The notes under the pieces are model-generated. The model was given only the letters and a program-made list of their open reading frames with translations, had not been told where the DNA came from and did no database searches. A DNA stretch of 64,000 bases, taken from contig NZ_JAGIBH010000009.1 of the NCBI RefSeq assembly GCF_017744445.1, positions 1 through 64,000 of the forward strand, read 5' to 3'. This stretch comes from Caulobacter sp. (GTDB lineage: Bacteria; Pseudomonadota; Alphaproteobacteria; Caulobacterales; Caulobacteraceae). Both the position numbers and the translations under genes were made by a program. Of this stretch, positions 34,129 to 42,618 are shown piece by piece. Every line of letters starts with the position of its first letter. Position 1 is the first letter of the stretch.

Positions 34129-35400
34129 ATGCAAACCGCAAGCCGCCGCCCCTTCGGCCAGAACTACGCCTTCGTGGTCGCCGGAGCGATTTTCCTGGCC
34201 CTGCTGGCCGCCGCTGGCCTCCGGGCCGCGCCGGGCGTGCTGATCCTGCCGCTGGAGAAGGCTTTCGGCTGGGATCGGGCCTCGATCTCGGTGGCCGCCG
34301 GCATCGGCATTTTCCTGTACGGCCTGACCGGTCCCTTCGCGGCGGCGCTGATGAACTCGTTCGGCCTGCGCCGGACAGTGACCCTGGCGTTGCTGCTGAT
34401 GTCGGTCTCGACGGGACTTTCGGCCTTCATGAGCGCCTCCTGGCAGTACGTGGCCACGTGGGGCGTCCTGGCCGGGGTCGGCAGCGGCGCGGTGGCCATG
34501 GTGCTGGGCGCGACCGTGGTGAACCGCTGGTTCGTCGCGCGGCGCGGGATGATGATGGGCCTGCTGGCGGCTTCGACCGCGACTGGCTCGCTGATCTTCC
34601 TGCCCGGCATGGCGCTGATCGCCGACCACGGCGGCTGGAAACCGGTGGTGCTGACCGTCTCGCTGGTCACCCTGGCGCTGGCGCCGCTGATGTGGCTGCT
34701 GATCCCCGAGCGCCCCTCCGACGTGGGCCTCAAGCCCTATGGCGCCGGCGACGACTACCAGGAGCCCGAGCGCGTCAACGCTGGCAACGCCCTGGCCTAT
34801 GCGTTCGGCGCCCTGGCCCGCGCGGCCAAGACCCGGACCTTCTGGCTGCTGTTCCTAGGCTTCTTCATCTGCGGCCTGACCACCAACGGCCTGGTCGGCG
34901 TGCACATGATCGCCTTCTGCGGCGACCGCGGCATGCCCGAGGTCAAGGCCGCCGGTCTCTTGGCGCTGATGGGTTTGTTCGATCTCTTCGGCACCACCGC
35001 GTCTGGCTGGCTGACCGACCGCTACGACGCGCGCAAGCTGCTCTTCGTCTACTACGTGCTGCGCGGGCTCTCGCTGATCTACCTGCCGTTCTCCGACTTC
35101 TCGGTGGTCAGCCTGTCGGCGTTCGCGGTGTTCTATGGGCTGGACTGGCTGGCGACCGTGCCGCCGACCGTGCGCCTGTCCACCGAGGCCTTCGGCGAGC
35201 GCGACGGCCCCATCGTGTTCGGCTGGATCGCGGCCGGCCACCAGCTGGGCGCGGCCACCGCGGCCATCGGCGCGGGCGTCATCCGCGCGGCCCAAGGCCA
35301 ATATGTCGAGGCCTTCATCATCGCCGGCTCGGCGGGCCTGATCGCCGGCGTGGCGTCGCTGATGATCCGCCGCGCGGTTCCCAAGGTCGCTATGGCCTGA
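34129..35400 (+). CDS. MFS transporter, likely controlled by the adjacent TetR regulator
   Basis: A 423-residue, 12-helix major facilitator transporter. It resembles the oxalate/formate antiporter-like and monocarboxylate-porter branch, with AAPGVLILPLEKAFGWDRAS in loop 1 and GWLTDRYDARKLLFVYYVLRG after helix 8. Substrate and direction cannot be read from sequence. It is divergently transcribed from the TetR gene and shares its operator region, so its likely role is export or uptake of the TetR ligand. ATG at 34129 lies 13 bases after the -10 box, giving a short leader. Confidence 0.85.
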   Translation: MQTASRRPFGQNYAFVVAGAIFLALLAAAGLRAAPGVLILPLEKAFGWDRASISVAAGIGIFLYGLTGPFAAALMNSFGLRRTVTLALLLMSVSTGLSAFMSASWQYVATWGVLAGVGSGAVAMVLGATVVNRWFVARRGMMMGLLAASTATGSLIFLPGMALIADHGGWKPVVLTVSLVTLALAPLMWLLIPERPSDVGLKPYGAGDDYQEPERVNAGNALAYAFGALARAAKTRTFWLLFLGFFICGLTTNGLVGVHMIAFCGDRGMPEVKAAGLLALMGLFDLFGTTASGWLTDRYDARKLLFVYYVLRGLSLIYLPFSDFSVVSLSAFAVFYGLDWLATVPPTVRLSTEAFGERDGPIVFGWIAAGHQLGAATAAIGAGVIRAAQGQYVEAFIIAGSAGLIAGVASLMIRRAVPKVAMA

Positions 35401-35425
35401 GGGAGCGCGCGGCGATCAGGAGCCC

Positions 35426-35632
35426 TTAGTCCAGGTCTTCGCCCAGGATGGCCATTTCGAACATGAACGAGCCGTCCTCGTCCTCGTCCTGGAAGACCAC
35501 GCCGATGAATTCGCCGGCGACTTCGACCTCGGCCGAGTCCTTCTGCTTCGGACGGGCCTTCACGGCGATGTGCGGGTTGCCGAAGGTGCGCTTCAGGTGC
35601 TTTTCGATCTTGGCGATATCGTTGGCGTCCAC
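35426..35632 (-). CDS. DUF3126 family small protein
   Basis: A 68-residue cytoplasmic protein of the DUF3126 type, found widely in alphaproteobacteria. It starts MDANDIAKIEKHLKRTFGN and ends with an acidic EDEDGSFMFEMAILGEDLD, a conserved tail. No function is known. It lies between the convergent MFS gene and the LysR gene, with 54 bases to the LysR stop. Confidence 0.85.
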   Translation of the reverse strand: MDANDIAKIEKHLKRTFGNPHIAVKARPKQKDSAEVEVAGEFIGVVFQDEDEDGSFMFEMAILGEDLD

Positions 35633-35686
35633 GGGGGGCCTCTCGAGTCTGGGGGGAGCGCCCGGGAGCGCGTTATCCGCGCGAAA

Positions 35687-36619
35687 CTAGCGCCCAGCGC
35701 GCGGTTCGCAAGCCGCTTCGGGCGGAAGAGGTGTGGACGCTCCTTCGGCCAGCAGCCAATCGCGGAACAGGACGGCCGCTTCGGTGGCCCCATCGGGCGG
35801 GGTGACGGCCACGATCCTGGCCCGGCCGGGGGTGAAGCCCAGCGGCGCGACCAGCCGTCCGCTGGCCAGATCCCGCTGCACGAAGGCCCACGGCCCGATG
35901 GCCACGCCCATCCCCGCCGCCGCAGCCTCCAGCATGTAGAAATAGTGGTCGAACTCCTGCTCGCTGACCGGCGGCGGCAGGTGGTCGAGCTCGAAGTTCC
36001 GCGCCCAGTCCGACCAGCTCTCCATGAAGGTGCGGGTCAGGAGGCGCGGCATGGCGCAGACCCGCTCCAGGGTCATCGGCTCGGCGGCGGCGCGTTCGGG
36101 CGACATCACCGGCCCGTGGAAGTGCTCCATGAACGGCGTGACCACGCTGTCGTAGGTCACCACCGTCTCGGGCGTGCGCATGCGGATGGCCAGGTCGATG
36201 CCGTCGGCCTTGAAGTCGAACGGCCCGTTGGATTCGGCCACCCGCACCGGGATGTCGGGATGGGCGGCCTGGAAGCCCGGCAGGCGCGGGATCAGCCACT
36301 TCATGGCGAAGGTCGGCAGGCACGAGACGACCAGCGGCCTGGGCCCCACCTCGGCCGGACGCGGCACGGCGGCCTCGATCTGGTCGAAGGCCGGCGACAG
36401 GGCCTGGGCCAGCTTCAAGCCCGCTTCGGTCATGCGCAGGCGCGAGCGCGGCCCTTCGGTCAGGGGCACCCCCAGATGCTCTTCCAGCTGGCGGATCTGG
36501 CGGCTGACCGCGCCGTGGGTGACGCACAGCTCGTCGGCGGCCAGGGTCATGCGCCCATGCCGGCCGAACGCCTCGAAGGCGCGCAGGGCGTTCAGCGATG
36601 GCAGGTGGCGGCGGGCCAT
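35687..36619 (-). CDS. LysR family transcriptional regulator (GcvA-like)
   Basis: A 310-residue regulator: N-terminal helix-turn-helix (about 5-65; LNALRAFEAFGRHGRMTLAA then VSRQIRQLEEHLGVPL) and a periplasmic-binding-protein-like effector domain (about 95-295). The opening LPSLNALRAFEA is typical of the GcvA/AmpR group. ATG 36619 is preferred over a GTG at 36634 because GAGG lies 9 bases upstream. It diverges from a 52-codon open frame (36693-36851), its only candidate target nearby. Confidence 0.88.
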   Translation of the reverse strand: MARRHLPSLNALRAFEAFGRHGRMTLAADELCVTHGAVSRQIRQLEEHLGVPLTEGPRSRLRMTEAGLKLAQALSPAFDQIEAAVPRPAEVGPRPLVVSCLPTFAMKWLIPRLPGFQAAHPDIPVRVAESNGPFDFKADGIDLAIRMRTPETVVTYDSVVTPFMEHFHGPVMSPERAAAEPMTLERVCAMPRLLTRTFMESWSDWARNFELDHLPPPVSEQEFDHYFYMLEAAAAGMGVAIGPWAFVQRDLASGRLVAPLGFTPGRARIVAVTPPDGATEAAVLFRDWLLAEGASTPLPPEAACEPRAGR

Positions 36620-36692
36620 GTGAAGAAACCTCACAGAAGGCCGACCGATAAGTCGTTATCCGGGGAAGCGCAACCAGGGGATAGTCGCGCGC

Positions 36693-36851
36693 ATGTCCGC
36701 CGCCCCTTCCCGCATCACGCTGCCGCAGGTCCTGGCCCTGATGGCAATCTGGACCGCCGTGATCTACGGCCTGACGGTCAAGCCGTCGCCGGATCTCGAG
36801 CAAATCTCACTGAAGACCAAGACCCCGGCCTGCGCGTCAAAGGACAGCTAG
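36693..36851 (+). CDS. putative small membrane protein, 52 residues
   Basis: An open frame encodes one hydrophobic helix (about residues 10-27, PQVLALMAIWTAVIYGL) followed by a polar tail with two lysine-rich stretches and a cysteine. AGGGGA lies 12 bases upstream of the ATG. It is divergent from the LysR gene with 73 bases between, a typical arrangement for a LysR target. A strong hairpin follows at 36867-36899. Small size makes it uncertain. Confidence 0.5.
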   Translation: MSAAPSRITLPQVLALMAIWTAVIYGLTVKPSPDLEQISLKTKTPACASKDS

Positions 36852-36866
36852 GCCCCAGATAAGGGT

Positions 36867-36899
36867 TGGGCCCCGGCGGCGTCTCGCGGCCGGGGCCCA
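36867..36899. terminator. GC-rich hairpin between the small gene and the glutaminyl cyclase gene
   Basis: TGGGCCCCGGC (36867-36877) and GCCGGGGCCCA (36889-36899) form a perfect 11-bp stem with an 11-base loop. No T-run follows. Its sequence resembles one arm of the family 1 repeats (GGGCCCCGGC), so it may be a solo half-element serving as a terminator. Confidence 0.5.
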
Positions 36900-36976
36900 G
36901 GTCCGCCCACTAGGTCGGGGGGGCGTAGAGGGGCGGACGTGAGATAAACGCCACTCCCCGAACGCGGTTCCGCGCC

Positions 36977-37762
36977 TCACTTCGCCGGCGTGAGTTTTAT
37001 TTCGAACAGCTTGGGCCACAGCTTGCCGGTGACGAACAACCGGTCCTTGGCCGCGTCATAGGCGATGCCGTTCAGCACGTCGTCCTGGGTCCCGGTGACC
37101 CCGGCTTCCTTCAGCAGGCCCGCCAGTTCGATCCAGCCGGTGACCTGCCCGGTCTTGAGATCGATGCGGGCGATGCGGGTGGTCTGCCAGACATTGGCCA
37201 GCAGCTCGCCCTTCACATATTCCAGCTCGTTGAGGTTTCGCACCGGCACGCCGTGGTCGGTCACCTCGATGCGGCCCGTCTCCTTCAAGGTGTCGGGATC
37301 CAGGAAGCGGATGAACGAGGTGCCGTCGCTCATGATGATCCGCTTGTCGTCGCGGGTCAGGGCCCAACCCTCGCCCGGATAGCTGAACTCGCCGATCCGC
37401 TCGAACGTGTCGATGTCGTAGATGAAGCCGGTCTCGTCGGTCCAGGTCAGCTCGTACAGCCGGTTCTTCCAGTCGACGATGCCCTCGCCGAAGTAGCGGC
37501 TGTCGACGATGCGCTCCTGCTCGGAGACACCCGTCTCGAGGTTCCACTTGCGAATGAACGACCGGCCCTTCAGGCCCGTGCTCTCGAAGATGAAGCCATC
37601 TCGGTAGAACAGGCCCTCGGTGAAGGCGTTGGCGTCGTGCGGATAGGCCTTCACGACCGTGTAGCCGCCGACCGGCGCGGTGGCGGCCGAGGTCGGCGCG
37701 GGCGCGCAGGCGGCCAGGACAGCCGCCAGCACAACGCCGCTCAGACTACGGAGAAGGTTCAC
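36977..37762 (-). CDS. glutaminyl-peptide cyclotransferase (plant/bacterial beta-propeller type), lipoprotein
   Basis: A 261-residue enzyme that cyclises N-terminal glutamine to pyroglutamate. It belongs to the five-bladed beta-propeller type, unrelated to the animal zinc enzyme. Family motifs: YPHDANAFTEGLFY, FESTGLKGRS, LYELTWTDETGF, YPGEGWALT and LNELEYVKGELLANVWQT. A signal peptide with lipobox LAAC places it in the envelope. It begins with GTG, 15 bases after the cysE stop, so it is probably co-transcribed with cysE although the functions are not obviously linked. Confidence 0.88.
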   Translation of the reverse strand: MNLLRSLSGVVLAAVLAACAPAPTSAATAPVGGYTVVKAYPHDANAFTEGLFYRDGFIFESTGLKGRSFIRKWNLETGVSEQERIVDSRYFGEGIVDWKNRLYELTWTDETGFIYDIDTFERIGEFSYPGEGWALTRDDKRIIMSDGTSFIRFLDPDTLKETGRIEVTDHGVPVRNLNELEYVKGELLANVWQTTRIARIDLKTGQVTGWIELAGLLKEAGVTGTQDDVLNGIAYDAAKDRLFVTGKLWPKLFEIKLTPAK

Positions 37763-37777
37763 TCAGATCTCGCCAGA

Positions 37778-38608
37778 TCAGATTTCGTACGAGTAGACGG
37801 TCTCGGCCAGGGTGTGGTCCATGGTCCGGGCCGGCTCCTCGCAGGTCGGGCAGTTGACCAGGCGGGCCGGAACGCCGGCGGCCGTGCAGTGCGGCGGCAC
37901 CGGGCGCAGCACCACCGAGCCCGAGGCGATCTTGGCGTAGTCGCCGACGGTGATGTTGCCCAGCACCTTGGCCCCGGCGCCCAAGAGGACGCCCTGGCCG
38001 ATCTTGGGGTGGCGATCGCCGCGGTCGGCGCCGGTGCCGCCCAGGGTCACGCCGTGCAGCATCGAGACATCGTCGCCGACCACCGCGGTCTCGCCGATGA
38101 CGATGCCGGTGCCGTGGTCGATGAACACGCCCTTGCCGATCTTGGCGGCCGGGTTGATGTCGACCTGGAAGATCTCGCTGGCGCGGCTTTGCAGATAGAA
38201 GGCCAGGGTCTCGCGGCCCTGGTTCCACAGCCAGTGCGACACGCGATGGGTCTGCAGCGCCAGGAAGCCCTTGAAGAACAGGAACGGCTGGACATAGCCC
38301 TTGCAGGCCGGGTCGCGCTCGAACACCGCCTTCAGGTCGGCCTCGGCGGCCAGGACCAGGCTGGGATCGCTCTCGAAGGCGTCGGCGGCGAACTCGCGCG
38401 CCGTCATGGCCCGCATCTCCTGGTCGCCCAGCTTGCGGGCAAGCTGGAAGGTCAGGGCGTCGGCCAGGTTGTCGTGGCTCAGGATCACCGCGTTCAGCAG
38501 CGAGGCCAGGGCCGGTTCGTCCTTGGCGGCGTGTTCGGCTTGATTGCGCAGCGCGGCCCAGACGGAGATTTCCGTCTCGGATGTCACCACTTCCAGAGGC
38601 TTGGCCAT
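37778..38608 (-). CDS. cysE: serine O-acetyltransferase
   Basis: CysE makes O-acetylserine from serine and acetyl-CoA, the first committed step of cysteine synthesis. The 275-residue protein has an N-terminal helical domain (about 20-150) and a C-terminal left-handed beta-helix with FIDHGTGIVIGETAVVGDD (catalytic His) and MLHGVTLGGTG (second active-site His), then HPKIGQGVLLGAGAKVLG. The C-terminal peptide ends in Tyr-Glu-Ile; a terminal Ile is what docks CysE into CysK in other bacteria. ATG 38608 has GGGAAGGGAG upstream. The in-frame ATG at 38647 sits in a hairpin and lacks such a site. Confidence 0.93.
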   Translation of the reverse strand: MAKPLEVVTSETEISVWAALRNQAEHAAKDEPALASLLNAVILSHDNLADALTFQLARKLGDQEMRAMTAREFAADAFESDPSLVLAAEADLKAVFERDPACKGYVQPFLFFKGFLALQTHRVSHWLWNQGRETLAFYLQSRASEIFQVDINPAAKIGKGVFIDHGTGIVIGETAVVGDDVSMLHGVTLGGTGADRGDRHPKIGQGVLLGAGAKVLGNITVGDYAKIASGSVVLRPVPPHCTAAGVPARLVNCPTCEEPARTMDHTLAETVYSYEI

Positions 38609-38641
38609 CGGGGCTCTCCCTTCCCTGCAGGCATACTCATA

Positions 38642-38664
38642 GAGCATCTCGATTAAAGATGCTC
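38642..38664. terminator. hairpin between NUDIX and cysE genes
   Basis: GAGCATCT (38642-38649) and AGATGCTC (38657-38664) form an 8-bp stem with a 7-base loop, 5 bases after the NUDIX stop on the minus strand. No T-run follows, so termination strength is doubtful. It covers the unused upstream ATG of cysE. Confidence 0.4.
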
Positions 38665-38668
38665 CTAC

Positions 38669-39274
38669 TCAGACGATGAGAGCCGCCAGGTCGGCCGGCA
38701 GTTCCCCTCGAACGGCCATATGGTGCGTCCGGAGCAATAGCGCCACCGTGATTGCGTCAGGCATATGACCGGCGACCGCCGCCTCCAGCGCCTCGCGGAA
38801 CGGCACACGGGCGACGGCGAAGTCCTCGGTCTCGTCCGGCTCGCCTTCCGTGGGCGACAGGTCCATGGCCAGGAAGCCGTGGCAGATCTCGTCGGTGACC
38901 GAGTTCGACAGCTCCATGCGCAGGATCTGGCGCCAGTCGGCGGCTTGCAGCCCCACCTCCTCGGCCAGCTCGCGCTTGGCGCCGTCCAGCGGATCCTCGC
39001 CCATCGGCGCGCCGCCCTCGGGCAGTTCCCAGCTGTAGTTGGCCAGCGAGAAGCGGTTCTGGCCGACCAGGGTCACCGTGCCGTCGGCGTGCAGGGGCAC
39101 CACGCCGATCGCCTGGTTCTTGAAGCCGACCTTGCCGTACAGCGCCGGCCGGCCCGTCGGGGCGATGGCCTGGTACTCGGTCAGGGTGATCCAGGGGTTG
39201 TCGTATACGACTTGACTGGACGAGACGCCCCAGGGCTTTCCGTGCGGCTTCAGCCAGGCGGGCTTCTCAGTCAT
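38669..39274 (-). CDS. NUDIX hydrolase
   Basis: A 201-residue hydrolase of nucleoside-diphosphate-linked compounds, similar to ADP-ribose pyrophosphatases. The NUDIX box GGAPMGEDPLDGAKRELAEE continues into VGL and fits GX5EX7REUXEEXGU exactly, so metal binding and catalysis should be intact. ATG 39274 (MTEKPAWLKPHGKPWG) is chosen; the frame is open for another 142 codons upstream, but those overlap the divergent nitroreductase gene antisense and are not protein-like. Confidence 0.88.
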   Translation of the reverse strand: MTEKPAWLKPHGKPWGVSSSQVVYDNPWITLTEYQAIAPTGRPALYGKVGFKNQAIGVVPLHADGTVTLVGQNRFSLANYSWELPEGGAPMGEDPLDGAKRELAEEVGLQAADWRQILRMELSNSVTDEICHGFLAMDLSPTEGEPDETEDFAVARVPFREALEAAVAGHMPDAITVALLLRTHHMAVRGELPADLAALIV

Positions 39275-39347
39275 ACGATGCTCGCGACTTGTGGCGGCCG
39301 ACGGGCGGCCATAGGTGTGCGGTCTATAACGCTTCGGAGTAGACGTC

Positions 39348-39965
39348 TTGGCAGCTTCCGTTCCCCCCGCCCCCGAATTTGCCGAAACGCTGCCGATCGA
39401 GGCGTCGCCCGAGGTCGTGGCCTTCCTGGCCAAGCGCCGCTCGGCCTCGGCCATGACCCTGGCCGCGCCGGGTCCGGACAAGACCCAGCTGGCCGACATC
39501 CTGCGCCTGGCCGCCCGCGTCCCCGACCACGGCAAGCTGGCTCCTTGGCGGTTCGTGATCCTGCAAGGCGCGGCCAAGGACGCCTTCGCCGCCGAGATCA
39601 CCAAGCTGGCCGACAGCCAGGCCAATCCGACTAAGGCCAACGCCGCCCTGCGCAAGCTGACCCGCCCGCCGGTGTGCGTGGCCGTGATCTCCCGCTTCAT
39701 TCCGGGCGAGATCCCGGAGTGGGAACAGCGCCAGAGCGCCTCGGCCGTCTGCCATCAAATGCTATTGGCCGCCGCCGCGCTGGGCTGGGGCGCCAACTGG
39801 ATCACCGACTGGTACAGCTACGACCCGCGCGCCACGGCGGTCCTGGGCCTGGCCGAGGGCGAGCAGGTGGCAGGCTATCTGTATCTCGGGACCTCGACGG
39901 AGCAGCCTCAGGAGCGCGTGCGCCCGGACGTGGCGGCGATCACGACGGAATGGAGCCCGGCCTAG
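39348..39965 (+). CDS. nitroreductase family protein (YdjA-like)
   Basis: A 205-residue FMN-dependent oxidoreductase. Markers are FLAKRRSASAM near the N-terminus (flavin phosphate contacts), ARVPDHGKLAPWRFVIL, and GWGANWITDWYSYD followed by a YLYLGT strand. It is close to the short YdjA type. The start is TTG at 39348, with GGAG 8 bases upstream. It is divergent from the NUDIX gene, 73 bases apart. Confidence 0.88.
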   Translation: MAASVPPAPEFAETLPIEASPEVVAFLAKRRSASAMTLAAPGPDKTQLADILRLAARVPDHGKLAPWRFVILQGAAKDAFAAEITKLADSQANPTKANAALRKLTRPPVCVAVISRFIPGEIPEWEQRQSASAVCHQMLLAAAALGWGANWITDWYSYDPRATAVLGLAEGEQVAGYLYLGTSTEQPQERVRPDVAAITTEWSPA

Positions 39966-40001
39966 AGCTCGGGCGTTCGCTTCTCGACGAGGAGAGCGGC
40001 T

Positions 40002-40292
40002 ATGGCGCGACGCAAGGATCCCTGGACTTCCTTGGCCTTCGACAGCTGGGCGCTCGGGCTGGAGGCCTCTTCGGTCATCGGCCTGCGCATGATGAAACTG
40101 GCCGCCGGCGGCGCCGCCGCTCAGGCCGAGGCCCAGCTGATGGTCGGCGAAAAAGTCGCCGCCAGCCTGACCCTGCCGATGCTGGCCATGACCGGCCAGC
40201 TGGGCGCTTCGGGGCCGGCGATCGCGTCGGGTTCGCTGGCCCACCTGCGCAAGAAGGTGCGGGCCAACCGGAGACGGTTGGCGAAGGGGTGA
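40002..40292 (+). CDS. small helical protein of unknown function
   Basis: A 96-residue protein starting MARRKDPWTSLAFDSWALGL. It is predicted to be almost wholly alpha-helical, with an Ala-rich amphipathic middle (MMKLAAGGAAAQAEAQLMVGEK) and a basic C-terminus (KKVRANRRRLAKG). The pattern recalls small phasin-like proteins that coat granules, but I cannot assign it. GAGGAG precedes the ATG. The stop codon is part of the left end of repeat family 2, copy 2. Confidence 0.7.
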   Translation: MARRKDPWTSLAFDSWALGLEASSVIGLRMMKLAAGGAAAQAEAQLMVGEKVAASLTLPMLAMTGQLGASGPAIASGSLAHLRKKVRANRRRLAKG

Positions 40293-40479
40293 AACCCCTC
40301 TCTCTTAGAGAGAGGGAGGGGCCCATGCGCAGCATGGGAGGGTGAGAGGTTACACCCTCTCCGAACAAGTTACTGACGAAACACACGGCGGGACGATCCG
40401 GGTCTTTCCGGCCAGCGGTGAAACCTCTCACCCTCCCACCGCTTCGCGGCGGGCCCCGCCCTCTCTCTATGAGAGAGGG
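40292..40479. repeat. dispersed inverted repeat, family 2, copy 2
   Basis: It has the same ends as copy 1: CCCCTCTCTCTTAGAGAGAG near 40295, then a GC hairpin and GGGAGGGTGAGAGGTTACA. On the right, GGTGAAACCTCTCACCCTCC (from about 40418), GCTTCGCGGC, and CCCTCTCTCTATGAGAGAGG to 40479. It fills the gap between two convergent genes and contributes the last codons and stop of the LytTR regulator. Confidence 0.8.
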
Positions 40480-41234
40480 ATTTCTTCGAGCAGCCCCAGC
40501 CGGCCCTGCACCGCCTTCACATAGGTCGGCCCCACCGGCACCGAGACCCCGTCGCGCAGCACCAGGGCGATCAGGCCCTTGCCCAGACGGTTGATGGCTT
40601 CGACCCGATCCGGGCTGACGAAGGCCGAACGGTGGACTCGGATCATCTTGCTCGGGTCCAGGCCCTGCTCCAGGGCGCTCATGGTGATGCGGTGGATGTG
40701 GCTGCGGGTGGCGGTGTGCAGCAGGACGTAGTCCTTGGCCGCTTCGATCCAGTCGATCTCGCTGACCGCCACGCGGATGTGCCCTTGCCGGGTCGCGACC
40801 CAGATGCCGTCCAGGTCGTTCTCGCGCGCCGGCGCGGCGGCCTCGACCTGCTGCTCGTAGGCCCGCTGCAAAGTCCGGCGGCGACGCGCCCGCTCGACGG
40901 CTTGGCGCAGGCGGTCGAAGCGCACGGGCTTGAGCAGATAGTCGGCGGCCTCCACGGCGAAGGCGTCGGCGGCATAGACCTCGAAAGCCGTGACGAAGAC
41001 GATCTCGGGCCGTGTCTCGGGCGTCAGTTCGGACGCCAGGGCCAGGCCCGACAGCTCGGGCATCTGAATGTCCAGCATGACGAGATCGGGGGCCAACTCG
41101 GCGATCGCCTGCCCGGCCTCGCGGCCGTTGCGGGCCACGCCGACCAGCCGGGTGTCGGGGATCTGAGCGAACAGGGCCGAGAGTCTCTCCAAAGCGGCCG
41201 GCTCGTCGTCGACTAGAAGGACCTTCAGCTCCAT
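40467..41234 (-). CDS. LytTR-type response regulator
   Basis: A 255-residue response regulator: receiver domain (about 1-118) with LVDDEPAA acidic pocket, phospho-Asp in LVMLDIQMP and Lys in LLKPVRF, then a LytTR DNA-binding domain (about 150-250; IDWIEAAKDYVLLHT and RVHRSAFVSPDRV are typical). It overlaps the kinase gene by ATGA at 41234, so kinase and regulator are a cognate LytS/LytR-like pair. The last residues (EEIPLS) and stop codon are encoded by repeat family 2 sequence, a sign that the element inserted into or replaced the original gene end. Confidence 0.9.
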   Translation of the reverse strand: MELKVLLVDDEPAALERLSALFAQIPDTRLVGVARNGREAGQAIAELAPDLVMLDIQMPELSGLALASELTPETRPEIVFVTAFEVYAADAFAVEAADYLLKPVRFDRLRQAVERARRRRTLQRAYEQQVEAAAPARENDLDGIWVATRQGHIRVAVSEIDWIEAAKDYVLLHTATRSHIHRITMSALEQGLDPSKMIRVHRSAFVSPDRVEAINRLGKGLIALVLRDGVSVPVGPTYVKAVQGRLGLLEEIPLS

Positions 41235-42358
41235 CACGCCGCCCTCGCTCGCGACAGGGTTTCCAGTTTCAGGGGAATGCGGATCAGCACCAGGAAACCA
41301 CGCTCGCGCGGGGCCGCCTGCAAGACGCCGCGCGGGCCATACAGAACCTCCAGCCGCTGGCGCACATTGGTCAGGCCCACGCCCATTCCGCCGACATGCT
41401 GGACAGCCGCCTCTCCGTCATCCTCGACGATCACCACCAGGTCGTCGCCATCACGCGAGGCCTCCAAGCGGATGGTCACCGGCCGGCTGGTCGGGGCGAC
41501 GCCGTGCTTGACAGCGTTCTCGATCAGCGGCTGCAGGATGAAGCTGGGGACCAGCGCCCCGCGCAGCTCGGCCGGGCACGAAAACTCCAGCCCCAGCCGG
41601 TCGCGGAAGCGGACGCTCTCGATCTCCAGATAGGCCTGCAGGGTGGCCAGTTCGTCGTCCAACGTGATCATCGCCTGGGGATCGGCCGCCAGGGTCAGGC
41701 GCAGGAACTCAGCCAGCCGGGCCAGCATCGACTCCGCCTCCTCGTTGCGGCCGGTGATCACCGAGGCGCTGACCGCGTTCAGGGTGTTGAACAGGAAGTG
41801 CGGGTTGAGCTGGTAGCGCAAGGCCGCCAGCCGCGCGGCGCTGGCCTGCCCCTCGGCCGCCAGGGCCTGGGCGCGGGCGTCGGCCAGCTGCTGGTCGCGC
41901 TCGCGGGTGACCCGCACGGCGATCATCATCAGATACAGCGCCCCCAGCAGGGCGAACATCCAGGCGCCGACCATGAACTGGCTGACGCCGCGCGCCGCGA
42001 TCGCGCGCACGGCCGGATGAGCGCCATCCAGCACCGCCCGCATATGGCCGCCTATGACAAGGTCGCAGGCCGCCATCACCAGTCCCAGCCCGACCACGCT
42101 CGGGACCAGGACCGCGAAGCGCACCGGCCGGTCGTCGTCACGCGCGGTCCGTGCGGCGCGGACATAGACCAGGCCCGAGAGCACCGCCCCCAGGCTCATG
42201 AACAGGAAATGGCTGGCCAGCACGCCCGGCAGGGGCGGCTTGCCGGTGGCGATGTACGGCAAAGCGAACAGCAGCGTGTCCAGACCCCAGACGGCCAGGG
42301 TCAGGAACAACGCTTGTCTGAAAAGCTCCGACTTCAGCCCGACGTCGATATCTTTCAT
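41234..42358 (-). CDS. LytS/YehU-like sensor histidine kinase
   Basis: A 374-residue membrane kinase with four N-terminal hydrophobic helices (about 15-150), a short coiled coil, the His_kinase domain with YQLNPHFLFNTLNAVSA (phosphoacceptor His in NPHFLFN) and a compact ATPase domain with LQPLIENAVKHG (N-box) and GMGVGLTNVRQRLE (G-box). No extracytoplasmic domain is evident, so the signal is probably sensed in the membrane. It overlaps the downstream LytTR regulator by four bases. Targets of the pair are not apparent. Confidence 0.9.
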   Translation of the reverse strand: MKDIDVGLKSELFRQALFLTLAVWGLDTLLFALPYIATGKPPLPGVLASHFLFMSLGAVLSGLVYVRAARTARDDDRPVRFAVLVPSVVGLGLVMAACDLVIGGHMRAVLDGAHPAVRAIAARGVSQFMVGAWMFALLGALYLMMIAVRVTRERDQQLADARAQALAAEGQASAARLAALRYQLNPHFLFNTLNAVSASVITGRNEEAESMLARLAEFLRLTLAADPQAMITLDDELATLQAYLEIESVRFRDRLGLEFSCPAELRGALVPSFILQPLIENAVKHGVAPTSRPVTIRLEASRDGDDLVVIVEDDGEAAVQHVGGMGVGLTNVRQRLEVLYGPRGVLQAAPRERGFLVLIRIPLKLETLSRARAA

Positions 42359-42577
42359 GGGCGCAGTCTAGCCGAAGCCGCGCCGTCCGTAGCCCTCGTC
42401 CGACGCGCCGGCGTCCGGTTTCGTCGCTCCGGCGTCGGTTCACATAGCCCCGTCGCAGGCCAGCTGACATTGCGCGAGGATGGCGCAACCAATGAGAGGT
42501 CCTTCCGGGCGAAGCGAGACGTCGAACCCTCAGTACGCCCTGGCCCCGTCTGGGAGGACACTCCCGAACTAAAAAAG

Positions 42578-42610
42578 AAGGCGCGCCAGGCTCAGGGCGC
42601 GCCTTTGATT
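42578..42610. terminator. bidirectional intrinsic terminator
   Basis: AAGGCGCGCC (42578-42587) and GGCGCGCCTT (42596-42605) form a 10-bp stem. On the minus strand it is followed by CTTTTTTAG and ends the queF transcript; on the plus strand by TGATTTTT. The gap 42359-42577 holds nothing else I can define beyond the expected promoter of the LytS-like kinase. Confidence 0.8.
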
Positions 42611-42618
42611 TTTCGAGA

